The notes under the pieces: model-generated
The model's database searches: none
Told to the model about the DNA's origin: nothing
Seen by the model: only the letters and a program-made list of their open reading frames with translations
Source of the DNA: Strongylocentrotus droebachiensis
Lineage: Eukaryota > Echinodermata > Echinoidea > Camarodonta > Strongylocentrotidae
NCBI GenBank assembly: GCA_035222895.1
Contig: JAVYIG010000889.1
Location: forward strand, 124,001-188,000
Length of the DNA stretch: 64,000 bases
Direction: 5' to 3'
Part shown: one piece after another, positions 26,801 through 36,806 of the stretch
How the letters are laid out: each line of letters begins with the position of its first letter
Position numbering within the stretch: position 1 is the stretch's first letter
Program-made: the position numbers and the translations under genes

Positions 26801-29800
26801 GCTACAATACAAAGTGTTTTGCCCCCTACAACTGTAGATATTCAAGAGCTGACAACTGCATAGGTGTCACAAGAATTACTCATTAGGATCTCATTTTATT
26901 GCTCCTTTCACATTATTTTGATGAAAAGAGCACTACTATTAGTTTCCTGTAATGATTGGAATATGACATCAAGACACATACATAACATGATGAGAAGTCC
27001 TAAATGCATATTAACACTGTAAGTTAGAGCTATGATCGGATTGGATGATCAAGACTGATGATTTTTTTTTTTATCTGCCTCCAAATATTGCAAAATGTTG
27101 ACAATTTTAAGCACCCTAAAATCACTCATACATGTACCTTGGATGGTTCTCTCATTTGAAGTTGAGGTAGTCCATGTTTAAAGCTATTTTCATGCTGTTT
27201 AATTCAAAAATTTAATTTAAAAAAAAAGGCTGAAAATCTTCAGGTTTTGGGTTATCAAATCATAAAAAGGCTCTTGACTAACCCTGTAACCGATCATCGG
27301 ATCGGACGCCGATACCGATCCGATCATGCCCGATCGGCTGTATCACGCCGATGGCCGATCAAAGATAATAAATCGGCAAAAATCTGCATTTTTTTTTTTT
27401 TTTTTAATGCCGAAAATTTTCAAGTTTTTGGCTATCAAATGCTTAAAAAAATCATGGCTGGGATTATTTTGTCAAGTGGAGTTGTTGTAGACCATGTTTG
27501 TTGATATTTAGTGCCTTTTCATGACTTTGAAATTAATAATATTGGTCTAAGAGCAGAGGCAAAACATGCGGGCCGCCATCTTGGATTATAATGTAGGTTT
27601 TTTTGTTTTTTTTAATGACGAAAATTTTCAAGTTTTCGGCTATCAAATGCTTTAAAAAAATTCATGGCTGGGATTATTTTGTCATGTGGAGTTGGTGTAG
27701 ACCATGTTTGTTGATATTTAGTGCCTTTTCATGACTTTGAAATTAATAATATTGGTCTAAGAGCAGAGGCAAAACATGCGGGCCGCCATCTTGGATTATG
27801 GCGGCCCGCATGTTTTGCCTCTGCTCTTAGACCAATATTATTAATTTCAAAGTCATGAAAAGGCACTAAATATCAACAAACATGGTCTACACCAACTCCA
27901 AATGACAAAATAATCCCAGCCATTAATTTTTTTTGAGCATTTGATAGCCGAAAACTAAAATTTTCGTCATTAAAAAAAAAAAAAAAAAAAAAAAATCAGC
28001 CGATTTTTTTTTGTCGCTCTTTCGATCCGATACCGATCAAAGGTGCGAGGGTGTCGCTCCGATCTTCCGATCCGATCAGAGCCCCAACTTACAGGGTTAC
28101 TCTTGACATCGAAGAATATGGTCTACAACAACTCCAAATGACTTAACAAAACCAGCTATGTATGCTTTGTTAGTATTTGATGGCCCAAAACTTTACAAAT
28201 TATGGTTTTTGTCTTTTTTTTGATAATTTTCCGATAATTTTTCATTGATCGGTGATCAGAATTTATCATCCAATTTCACCCGATTTGAATATTGGTTACA
28301 CCCTCATTGTATACTCACAGCTGGAAAATGGACCTCTCTCTTCTTCTGGACCTTCTGGTAATGACTAATTTGTTGATTCGAATCCAAGGCAACCACAAAT
28401 TCTCCCTCCGTTGACCTTGACCTATGACCTGGATAAGCCTCTTTGAAGACTAGAGTGATTGCTGAGAGTTTGTCCTTCTGGAATCTGTTCCTGTCAGAAG
28501 AAAATTCAGAATTTGTAAAGAAATTGCATAATTGTAGCCTAAATCTAGATTTTCATTTGTCATAAATATGGTAGGCATTATGGTGAGATTGCAGAGAGTT
28601 TGTCCTTTGAGAATCTATTCCTGAGGGGGGGGGGGGGGGGGAAATATTTTCATTAAATTTGTATAACTGTAGCCCTCGGCTATTTCGTTGCCGAGACATA
28701 AAAAAGGTTTCTCCCATCACATCAAAGACTTCTTCCAACTTACTTGTGCATTTCCAGGACCTCCTTAAGCTTGAGGTTGGAGACGAGGTCCCCAGTGACA
28801 AGGACGAAGTGGGATCGAATCAGCGACTTTCTCTCCATCTCCCTCAGAGCATCTCCTAACGAATGACATCCCTCAGAGAGGACAGGGTATACACGACATG
28901 GTGACGTCTTCTTATTCCACTTGCATTTTCTGGAAGAGTACAGGAATGAAGAAGGAGCATTATTACATACTTGTTTTAGCTACCGGTATGTTTTTTCATT
29001 TTTTTTTCCAGGTAGGGGGTGGAAGGCCTGAGGACTACAGTAATAAGTTTTCCACTTTTTCCAATTCCCTGGCAACTTGGGCATGTACGGTCAACATTAA
29101 TTTTTCTTTGTGTTCTATCTTGCAGGTTTTCTTTTGTTAGTTGAAATGCCAAATAAAAGAAATCTAATAATGATAATAATAAAAATAATAATAACTAAAA
29201 AATAATAAAAACAATAATAACAAAATCAATAACAAAAAAGATAATAATAATTTCAAAAATAATGAGGAAACAAATTATAGAAATAATACAAAAATATAAT
29301 AATCACAATAATGAACAATACTAGTTAATTATTATTAATATAATAATAATAATAATGATAACTTTAGGAGACCAGCTATGAAGGACATCTTGCTTCTCCA
29401 TGTAAACGTGTGGGTTCTATGCTTGTATAGATCAAAAATATCAGTTTTAAATATACTTCTGTAATGAGCTATAACAAGTTAAACTACAGAAAAACCACTC
29501 CAAAGTCCTATAAAGTTTGGTGCTTGCATACAGAAGTAAGCTCTGAATTAATTTTATTATCAATATTACTTTTAGATTTCCCTGTCAAGCTCCTAAATTG
29601 TTACCCATCTGAATGTATCTCAGTTGTCGGGCAAAAACAAAAATCGCTAAAATCTGTACATTGAATGTAAATACTAAAAACAAATCTTATCTACCATATG
29701 ATGGACACTGTATACATTTGTATATCAGTAATTTGCAAAGAGATATGGGCCTGTTTATATTCTTGTGGTTGTATTTCAATCACATTTTTGCTATTATCTT

Positions 29801-32800
29801 ATCGTATTACAAGGAAGTTATTACTCTATGAGTATGAAAGAGGAAGATTGTTTGTATAAACTTTTTTCATGAGATCTGTTAATTCCATAATTATTTACAA
29901 AAATAGTGGCCCAATCGCTGTGTAGCCTGATCAGTTCTTAATCAGTCATTACTTACTCGACATGTCGTTTGATTTGGTCCGAGTGTGAGCTACAGAAGAC
30001 AAATATTTCCTGCACACCGTTGGTTGCTAAGAACTCCAAGGTGTAGTCAATGATTGGACAGTTCACCAGAGGAAGCAACGCCTAGAAAGAAAGAAAGAAA
30101 GAAAAAGAAAAAGCATCAGGTAAAGATAACCGAGTTCAGGTCATGAAAGCTCATTGCAATAGAGACTGTCTAGAATTTATTCTTGATGGAATAACATGAA
30201 ATATTAAATAGGAAAATTCAAGTACATATAATGGAGTTCTGGAAATGACTTGGAATCATCATAATTTTAACGAATCTTGCAAATTGAATAAATCTTCCTG
30301 AAAATCATGAACAATGAGAATCACAATGATATTAGACTATAATGATAATAACACTTTTAACAGAGTCCTTCATCAATTGCAACAAAATTTGGCGCTAGTG
30401 TAGTTCCGTATCCATTTTTTTAGCAGTTTAAAAATCCATTCTTAGCAAAGGAATTTTAGCCCAATTTTTAACTAATTTTAATCATAATCATATAATGTAT
30501 TTTCCACCTGAATTTGGATCACATTCGACATCGGGGAAACCTTCGTTTAGGGCTTCGATATCAACGTCATCGCTCAGTACCATCTCTACGCTGTAGTCCT
30601 GCACTTCAAACTGAAGCTAGCAGTACAAAATTATGCAGACTTCTCGTATGGTTTATGGTATCGCGCATACGAGAAGTCTGCATAATTTTGTACTGATAGC
30701 TTCAGTTTGAGGTGCAGGACTACAGCGTAAAGACGAACTGAGCGACGACGTCGACATCGAAGCCCTAAACGAAGGTTTCCAGATGTCGGATGTGATCCAA
30801 ATTCAGGTGGAAAATGCAATATATGTAGGGTATCTGATCGCGCACCACGTTTTGTGTGCTAAAACCCTTCCCATAGATAGTGCACACATCCCTATAGAGT
30901 CTATGTGCATTGCAAAATTGGTCAAGTTTTTAAAAATAAATTTAGATTAAAACCTTAATCTGTTGTGATCCTGAAGGTGATACTCAATAAATGAGGTGTC
31001 ATATGAAAGAGCAGGTGAATCCCCATATTTCCAAAGGGGCTGCATCTCGGAATTCTAAAAATATCTTGGTCAAACAGGGATTTACCGGTAAATGTGTTTC
31101 CATTGCAACTCGGGAGATTTCCAACTTTTGAGATATGCAGCCCCGATGGATAATTAGTTCAAGTCGTAAGGATTATGTTGGTGTTCTTTTTTTTTCGCTA
31201 GCCCCAAGGGATCACGTAGGATTTAAGTTTGAAAATACCCTTCCCCCACTTTTTGCATATATAGCCTAATGCATTAGAATGCAGCTGTTGAGCAAAAAAT
31301 GATATCTCGGCATGAACCACTTTTTTGTCCATTCTGACCAAAATGCTATGAATATTGCAGATTTTTTGAGGTGCTGTATCTTTTGATAGAAACATCGGTG
31401 AGTCTTGAAATGTATTATTTTGATTACATTTTTTATTCAAATATCCAACAAAAATGGTGAAAAACGATCCCAAATTGAAAATTGAAAGATCGTTCAGACA
31501 CCCTAATGATTAGATCTAGATCTAGATCTAGATCTAGAGTAGTGGCTCCGGTGTGCGGCCGATCGGCGGGAACTGCCGATTCTATTTTTATGCAAATACT
31601 CACAGAATACTTCAATACCCTCAATATAGAGTCCATATACTTACTTATTAAATAGAAGTCACAAATAACCTAACTGACCCACAGCGTGGTCAGCATTGAC
31701 CACGTTTCGAAATGCTTTGAGTTCCCCCGTTTGCGGGCACGCATTACCCGGTTTGCGGCACGCGTACGTCACAAAGCTTTATGCGCTACGTCACGATCAA
31801 AGCATATACCAAATTACTACGGGTAACCCAAATTCTCATGTTTATCTGTTGCTACGGTAAATTTTTCAAGTTTTAAACAATTTCACCTTTTTACTGAATG
31901 GATCATCCCATACGGGGGTACGTACTACTAGTAGGGTGTCTGATCGCGCACTCAGTTTTGTGTGCTAAAATCCTCCCCATAGAGATTGCACACATCCCTA
32001 TGTAGTCCATGTGCATTGCGCGCTCATGCAAACTTGGTCAATGATTTTATTACCAAAATGAAATTCAAACCAATATATCTCGTGATCCTGAAGGTGATAC
32101 TCAATAAGTGAGGTGTCATATGAAAGAGCAGGTTTTTCTCCACATTCCGCAAAGGGGCTCACCCCAAAAATTCTAAAACTATCTTGCTTAAAACAGCGAT
32201 TTAAACATTGTTTCCATGGTAACTCAGAGATTTACCAATTTCATAAATCGAGCCCCCGAGGGATAAGTTGGGCCAGCTGTAAGGAATATATCCATGCGCT
32301 TATTTTTTCTCTAGTCCCAAGGGATCACGAGGCCTTTCAGTTTGAAAATACCCTTACTCCACGTTTTGCATATCGTGCTGTACAACTTTTGAGCAAAAAT
32401 TATAACTTGGCGTGAACCACTTTTTTGTCCATTCTGACCAAAATGCTATGAATATTGCAGAGTTTTTGAGGGGCTGTATCTCTTGATAGAAACATTGGTG
32501 AGTCTTGAAATTTGAAATGTATTATTCTGATTACATTTTTTATCCAAATATCCAACAAAAATGGTGAAAAACAATCCCAAATTGAAAATTGAAAAATCGT
32601 TCAGACACCCTACTACTAGACACTATCAGGTCATAGCGGGTACACACATCAGCACACATACCATCATACACGATCCCGCATGTTATGTGTGTATTAACAC
32701 CCCCCGCCGCAAACCAGAAAAACACGTAATTACGTGCCGGTTTGCGGCCACCACATGCAACTGGCCAATCGGTGGCACAATCAAAATATCTGCGATAGGA

Positions 32801-33817
32801 GACAGACCACAGCCATCATACTTCCACAAAAACATCAAATTTCACCTCCAATTGGACAAATATCGGACAAATAGAGCTACAATATTGATCTAGTCATGCC
32901 TCGATCTCTTAACTTAAAAGTAAGCACCTGCTGGAATTTTCATCGCCGACTGGTGCCGTAGATTTCCGACATCGCCGACGGATACTCCGTACCGACAGGA
33001 GCATCTGCTACGGACGTTTTCGGCAGAGCAGAACTTACCGGGGAATCCACGGTAGGTGTCAATGATTATTATCGAGTCATATTTATTTTATTTTGAAAAC
33101 TGATACCCCTGGCCGCAAACCGGGCTATGCCGCAAACCGGAGACTCTACTCTAGATCTATTATTAAAATTAGTAAAAAATTGGGCTAAAATTCATTTGCT
33201 AAGAGTAAGAATGGATATTAAACTGCTAAAAAATGGATACAGAACTACACTAGACTAGTGCCCAAAATTTTGAGGTAGAGGTCTACCTTTTTCAAAAGGA
33301 TTTTCCTCAGAATGAAATGTATAGATCATGCAGAATACAATGGAAAAATGTATAGATCTAACACTAACACTAAACAGTTAGGCCGAGGTCAAATTACAAA
33401 TTTCCTTATCAACAAAGTCGCAATCAATTAAAATTGGATGTTTTGCCTCTTATCGGACTACTTTATTTGACTGTATAAATTATTGGGTGTAACATGTGTA
33501 GTGGTGCCTGTGTCTAATGTAAACGGGACCAACATGCAAAAGAGCTCGAGTACTACTAGCTGCCTGCACATCCCGCATGTCGCAGCACTACCCGTCTGGG
33601 TATGGCCTATGGCCTGGGTCCGATTCAGTCAGAGTAGCAGCTGCTTGCCACATCCTACTAAAACTAATCTGTATTCAGACTATTCACTTACTCGAGGTTT
33701 CTCAAGGCTTACAGGAGCAAACCGAGTGTTGAAGCTGTCTGCGATAACCACCGCTTGAAGAACATCCTCTTGTTCCAACGAATTGTCGGATTTTCCCTTT
33801 GCTTTCTTGCCAGACAT
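14866..33817 (-). CDS. EIF2B5: Translation initiation factor eIF2B subunit epsilon
   Basis: Catalytic subunit of the guanine-nucleotide exchange factor for eIF2 in the cytosol. Exons 5'->3' on the minus strand: 33817-33692, 30081-29957, 28929-28744, 28490-28319, 24981-24826, 23183-23098, 22479-22360, 20741-20641, 19765-19620, 19252-19006, 18388-18269, 17189-16975, 16265-16185, 15078-14866 (2094 nt, 697 residues; human ~721). All junctions are GT/AG and phase-consistent. Residues ~20-280 are the nucleotidyltransferase-like fold ([10 protein letters not shown] near the start, [20 protein letters not shown]). Residues ~320-420 are left-handed beta-helix hexapeptide repeats ([31 protein letters not shown]). 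An acidic linker ([28 protein letters not shown]) follows, then the W2/HEAT catalytic domain ([34 protein letters not shown]). The final ~25 residues are unlike the family: the usual WLxEAEEE acidic box is absent and the stop codon lies in a MITE, so the true last exon may be missing. Confidence 0.95.
16680..16935. repeat. Low-complexity island (TCCCC)n and G/C homopolymers
   Basis: (TCCCC)n at 16734-16785, a G run at 16855-16882 and a C run at 16900-16916, bounded by the related phrases AGGGCGTCGGTAGACC and TTTTAGCGACGCCCCTG. The latter also ends a C-run patch at 992-1003. It is probably a small dispersed element in EIF2B5 intron 12, next to exon 12. Confidence 0.7.
17745..18065. repeat. Tandem duplication, ~190 bp, in EIF2B5 intron
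   Basis: 17747-17875 and 17895-18065 share GTCAAC(A/C)CGTCTGTG, TTAAGTTATCACATATTTTC and ACCCTAATA(T/G)TAAGTTGG. The latter phrase resembles the terminal repeat of the TTAA-flanked MITE at 23393-23927, so these may be solo or partial copies of that family. Confidence 0.6.
20838..20915 (-). mobile_element. LINE 3'-end fragment
   Basis: (TAATAA)n followed by AGCTTTTATATAGCGC and GTCTCTAAGCGCTT matches in layout the 3' end of the CR1/L2-like element at 12241-13210. It is a short, severely truncated copy in an EIF2B5 intron. Confidence 0.55.
21290..21475 (-). repeat. Dispersed repeat, 180 bp family (copy 2)
   Basis: Reverse complement of the 121-300 and 58735-58905 sequence: GGCCAGG(A/G)GGATTAGA, GGTCACTGACAGGTGGTTAT, GGACCAACAGGCACCGATT, TATAGAGGGCGCAAGTAGCT. 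Confidence 0.7.
21500..21893 (+). repeat. Dispersed repeat with internal duplication and hairpin tail
   Basis: Two diverged ~160 bp halves (TGATCAGTTCATTGGCTCTG and TAATCAGTTCATTGGCTCTG; both followed by a CATCGGTTCT/CAATCGGTTCT block), an (ACGGACGG)n stretch at 21810-21843, and a 3' hairpin ATGCCTCCGGCTAC..GTAACAGAGGCAT. The same hairpin ends repeats at 26655-26690 and, diverged, at 28671-28703. Confidence 0.65.
22097..22332 (+). repeat. SINE with 7SL/Alu-domain-like 5' end
   Basis: Begins TAGGCGTTGTGGCGTGCACC then TGTAATCCAGCTA, closely resembling the start of the SRP (7SL) RNA Alu domain as known from Alu repeats. A B-box-like GCAGGTTCGAAACAG follows at about +70, then a ~100 bp body, (ATT)n and an (AATA)n tail (22306-22335), as expected of a retroposed Pol III transcript. 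It lies just downstream (gene sense) of EIF2B5 exon 7. Convergent similarity with a tRNA SINE is possible. Confidence 0.5.
23393..23927. mobile_element. MITE with TTAA flanks (piggyBac-type)
   Basis: Terminal inverted repeats (GGCCACCCTGATATTAAATT on the left; AACTTAATATCAGGGTGG on the right) bounded by TTAA at both ends (23393-23396 and 23924-23927), the piggyBac target site. About 535 bp, non-coding, in EIF2B5 intron 5. Confidence 0.75.
24005..24255. repeat. Tandem duplication, ~125 bp
   Basis: 24005-24125 and 24126-24255 share CTAGAATCCTCA, TTTGTAA(C/G)TC and GTCAGATTTGTT. A degenerate CAATTCCATTC-rich stretch follows at 24300-24490. Confidence 0.6.
24491..24811. mobile_element. MITE, GGGGGTG-ended family, copy 1
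   Basis: Terminal inverted repeats: GGGGGTGGTT...AAGTTGGACTTAA on the left and TTAAGTCCAACTTAGA...GTGAAACACCCCC on the right. Ends right beside EIF2B5 exon 5. A second member is at 48964-49238 in an intron of the NACHT gene. Confidence 0.75.
26414..26625. mobile_element. MITE, ACATGTTTAGCG-ended family, copy 1
   Basis: Left end AAACATGTTTAGCGACC, right end GGGACACTAAACATG, with TTAGGCC outside the left end. The same ends, better preserved, bound 62910-63258. Non-coding and located in EIF2B5 intron 4. Confidence 0.65.
27279..28099. mobile_element. Large foldback MITE with 8 bp target duplication
   Basis: An 821 bp element with ends TAACCCTGTAA / TTACAGGGTTA, flanked by CTCTTGAC on both sides (27271-27278 and 28100-28107), an hAT-size target duplication. 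Its centre (about 27700-27900) is a near-perfect palindrome with AGACCAATATTATTAATTTC on both arms, and the left arm carries an extra direct copy (27420-27600). A CCGATCGG-rich subterminal region lies at both ends. No coding capacity. Confidence 0.85.
29160..29360. repeat. AT-rich microsatellite (ATA/AAT)n
   Basis: Imperfect (AATAAT)n and (ATAATA)n tract in EIF2B5 intron 2 with no coding or structural signal. Confidence 0.9.
30826..31505. mobile_element. TIR element A (TAGGGTGTCTGA family), nested
   Basis: Starts TAGGGTATCTGATCGCGCAC and ends GATCGTTCAGACACCCTA. About 680 bp and non-coding. It shares most of its body (for example TGATCCTGAAGGTGATACTC and CCATTCTGACCAAAATGCTA) with element B at 31932-32612. 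Inserted inside the foldback MITE. Confidence 0.85.
31511..33159. mobile_element. TIR element C (TCTAGAGTAG...CCGG ends), nested
   Basis: Left end TCTAGAGTAGTGGCTCCGG and right end CCGGAGACTCTACTCTAGA are inverted repeats; the left carries an extra (TAGATC)n stretch. Repeated phrases about CCGGTTTGCGGC occur inside. It has no recognisable transposase and is itself interrupted by element B. Confidence 0.7.
31932..32612. mobile_element. TIR element B, second copy of the TAGGGTGTCTGA family
   Basis: 681 bp, ends TAGGGTGTCTGATCG / CGTTCAGACACCCTA, flanked by a 7 bp direct repeat CTACTAG (31925-31931, 32613-32619). Inserted in element C, making it the innermost level of the nest. Confidence 0.85.
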
Positions 33818-35180
33818 GATGCAGTGTTCAACTTCGCGTCTTATGTACAATTCTCACATCCAGTACAGTAAGATCTAATTTGCAATATTTATCGGCTATG
33901 CTCAGCTCAGATTTGCGTTAAATGAGTACATGGACAACTCAAAGAATTTGGCGACTAGAACTTAAACAAGTTGTTTTTGTTGTTGTGTTTTGGTTTATTG
34001 GCGATTAGTCAGTAATTTGACTATTGTCACCAAAATACTTTACGGCACGTGTTATATCTCTCATTTTTGAATTTTTAAAAAAATATATTTATTTCGTTTT
34101 AAATTTATTTATCTTTTAAGATAGTATCGAAAAATAATATCGTAAGCAAAACATTCATGGGCTTTGTTAGTGTTTCTTAACAGTACGTGCAGATTATTTG
34201 TTATATCACTTACACACCATACATAAATGTATATAAGATAGTACCTACACAAGCCTCTATATTCCATAATCTTATCATACCATTTATCATTGTTGTTACT
34301 TTTTCTTATTTTATTTTCTTATTACATTATGTTATTATATTTTTAATGTACTGAGTGTAATTTAGCATATTTATAATATTGTATTATGTTTACTTTTCTT
34401 ATTTTATTTTTTTATTACATTATGTGACTCAGTACTGTAACGTACATAAGACAAATTAAATATGAAAAGACTACGTTATTGCTAGCGGTTACTAAAAATT
34501 GACAAGATTTTATTTTCTGAACAAATTTTAGAAGGAACAAAAATAAAGATATTATTAATGTATTGCATATACTAGTGTAATCGAGCATACAACTTTACGT
34601 TGTCTTTTTGTATTTGACAACATTTGCTTGACTCAATATTTTTAAAAGGAAACAATTATACTATATAGACTATTAGTGTGTATATTGTTGAAATACGTGT
34701 TTTGCGCAATCTCAGATTTACCAGTCACTATGATCATGACAGACAAAGAAAGAGGTGCATGAATATGCATGTGACACCTGTTCTACACATTTTTTACATA
34801 CTAGCAGTGAAGGGTTCCTTTGTCTACCTGAGGAACTGTATATTTTGTCCGCTTTCTTTGTCCGTCATATTCATAGTGAGTGTGGAGGGGGGGGGGGGGG
34901 GGATTTGAAAATTGCGCAGACCGTTATTTCAACTCAACATACCAATATTGACAAGGTCGTCGGAAGCACCGTACCGTACCTACAAGCGGGCACAATTTTT
35001 AGGAAAAGGGGGCAGCTAGGCTCGCGACATTCCCCGTGTACAAGTTTAATATATATATATGCTCGCGCGGAAAGTGCACAAGCAAAACTGATGACATTTA
35101 TTCAGTGGAGCTAAAGCTCTTACCCTAATCAATTTTCTGGTTTCACAATTTAGGCGAGCGAGCGAAAATTAAAGCATATG
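33818..35180. other. Upstream flank of EIF2B5, no other gene
   Basis: Holds the presumed EIF2B5 promoter and 5' UTR (minus strand, just above 33817) but I see no TATA box. The rest is AT-rich anonymous DNA with a G run at 34888-34902 and (TA)n at 35049-35060. Confidence 0.45.
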
Positions 35181-35183
35181 TAT

Positions 35184-36803
35184 GCAGGCGCGGATCCAGG
35201 ATTTCTAAGGGGTGGGCGGGCCCAAATTTGAAATCAATTTGAAATTTAGTGTGCTGAAATTTGAAAATCGTGCCAGCCAATATTTCGCTCAGTGGGGGGG
35301 GGGGGGGGGGTAGTGAGTACCTAGACTAGGATGAGCGCATAAGCATGTTGCACATGCTTTTTGCTTGCTCTCCAAAATATCTCTTATTTGTCTGTGTTTA
35401 CCGTTCTCGCCTCTGAATCCTCGTCTGAATTCAGGTTCCCCCCCCCCCCCTCCCGCGCGAAGCGCGGAAGCTTTGGCGTTTCATAAGATTATGAGAGAAA
35501 GAAGACGATTCGTTGTACCGTTCTCGATTCTTAATCCTTGTCTGAATTCAGTCCCCCCCCCCCTCCCCTCCTGCGCGACGCTTTGACGTTTCATTAAATT
35601 ATGAGAGAAAGAAGACGATGCGTTGTACCGTTCTCTATACTCTTAATCCTTGTCTGAATTTCAAAGATGTTCTTTGTCTGCTCCTTTTTCTTCCTACGTC
35701 CTCTTCCGATTTGGGGAGACCGCCCCCCCCCCCCTGGCTACGCCCGTGCGGTCAGATAAACACATTTTGATACCTTGTCTAACCCCGCAAGCTCAGGGGT
35801 TTAAGGCAATAAATTACGGTCAGATAAGCATTCAGGGGCCCGTCTTAGGGCCCCTGGTGGGGTCGAGGCGGCAGAGCCGGCACCGGAAGCTCAGAGGTTT
35901 TAGGCGTTTAATTAAGGTCAGATGAGCATTTTTTTGTATACCTTATTATTTTGTGACATCTCTAGGTCACTATTTGACGTGGGGTCCAGGGGGCGAAGCC
36001 CCAAAAATCAGGGGTTTTAGGCATTAAATTACCGTCAGATGAGCATCTAAGGGCCCGCCGTAGGGCTCTAGGTGGAATCCAGGGGGCAGAGCCCCCGGAA
36101 GCTTAGGGGTTTTAGGCATTAATCACGGTCAGATGAGCATATTTTGATGCCTCATTATTTTGTTAACACTGGCAGTTAACTATTCTTTCTTTCTTGCTCT
36201 CATTCTATTTTATTTCTCTTTATTATACTTTTACAAAAAAGTGGTGGGGGGGGGGAGCTCGGGGCCCCCGATCCCCGCCGTACCTCGGGCCCTGACATGT
36301 AGGAATCTCAAGAATCATATTTCTTGCCTGGCTGTAAATTAAGGAATTTGTCATTTTCCAACAAACACATACAAACGTATAATTTACTAAAAAGTGAGGA
36401 CAAATATCGGAAATTATGTCATTTCAGCATTGTTTGTAATCCATTGTTGTGGAATTAGAAATAAACCATGTTTGAATTTGATTCCCCCCAAGCCCTCCCC
36501 CCCCCCCTATCAGTACGCCAGTATCTCCTCTTCTCCTTTTGTCTTTCCCTTTCCTTCCTTCTCTCTTATATTTGATTTGGGGGGGGGGGGGGGGTCAACA
36601 GCCTGGGAGGCAAGGCCCTTTCGCCCCCCCCCCCCCCCCGATCTCCTTCTTCCCCCTTTTCTTTTCTTCTTCCTTTCTTTCCCTTTCTCTCCTCTTTCCC
36701 TTTCCCTTCTTTTCCTTTCTTTTCTCTTTTTTTTTTTTTTTTTTTGCGGGGGGGGGGGGGGGGGCAAGGCCCGCTCGGCCCCCCCCCCTGGATCCGCGCC
36801 TGG
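35184..36803. repeat. Composite repeat block bounded by inverted 17 bp ends
   Basis: The left boundary CAGGCGCGGATCCAGG and right boundary CCTGGATCCGCGCCTG are exact inverted repeats. Inside are the inverted tandem copies of the 1-620 repeat (35380-35670), a ~100-130 bp tandem repeat (35745-36145, unit GGTCAGATGAGCAT..GGGGTTTTAGGCATTAA), and C/G homopolymers and pyrimidine tracts (36485-36790). ORFs here are low-complexity artefacts. Confidence 0.6.
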
Positions 36804-36806
36804 CAG

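Larger units (their letters stand above)
30391..33262. mobile_element. Foldback hAT MITE copy 2, split by nested insertions
   Basis: Left part 30391-30825 and right part 33160-33262 together match the 565 bp foldback element at 4962-5526, with the same GGCGCTAGTGTAGTTCCGTA end. It has its own 8 bp target duplication, CAAAATTT (30383-30390 and 33263-33270). The intervening 2.3 kb is two further elements, one holding a third. The whole nest lies in EIF2B5 intron 1. Confidence 0.9.
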
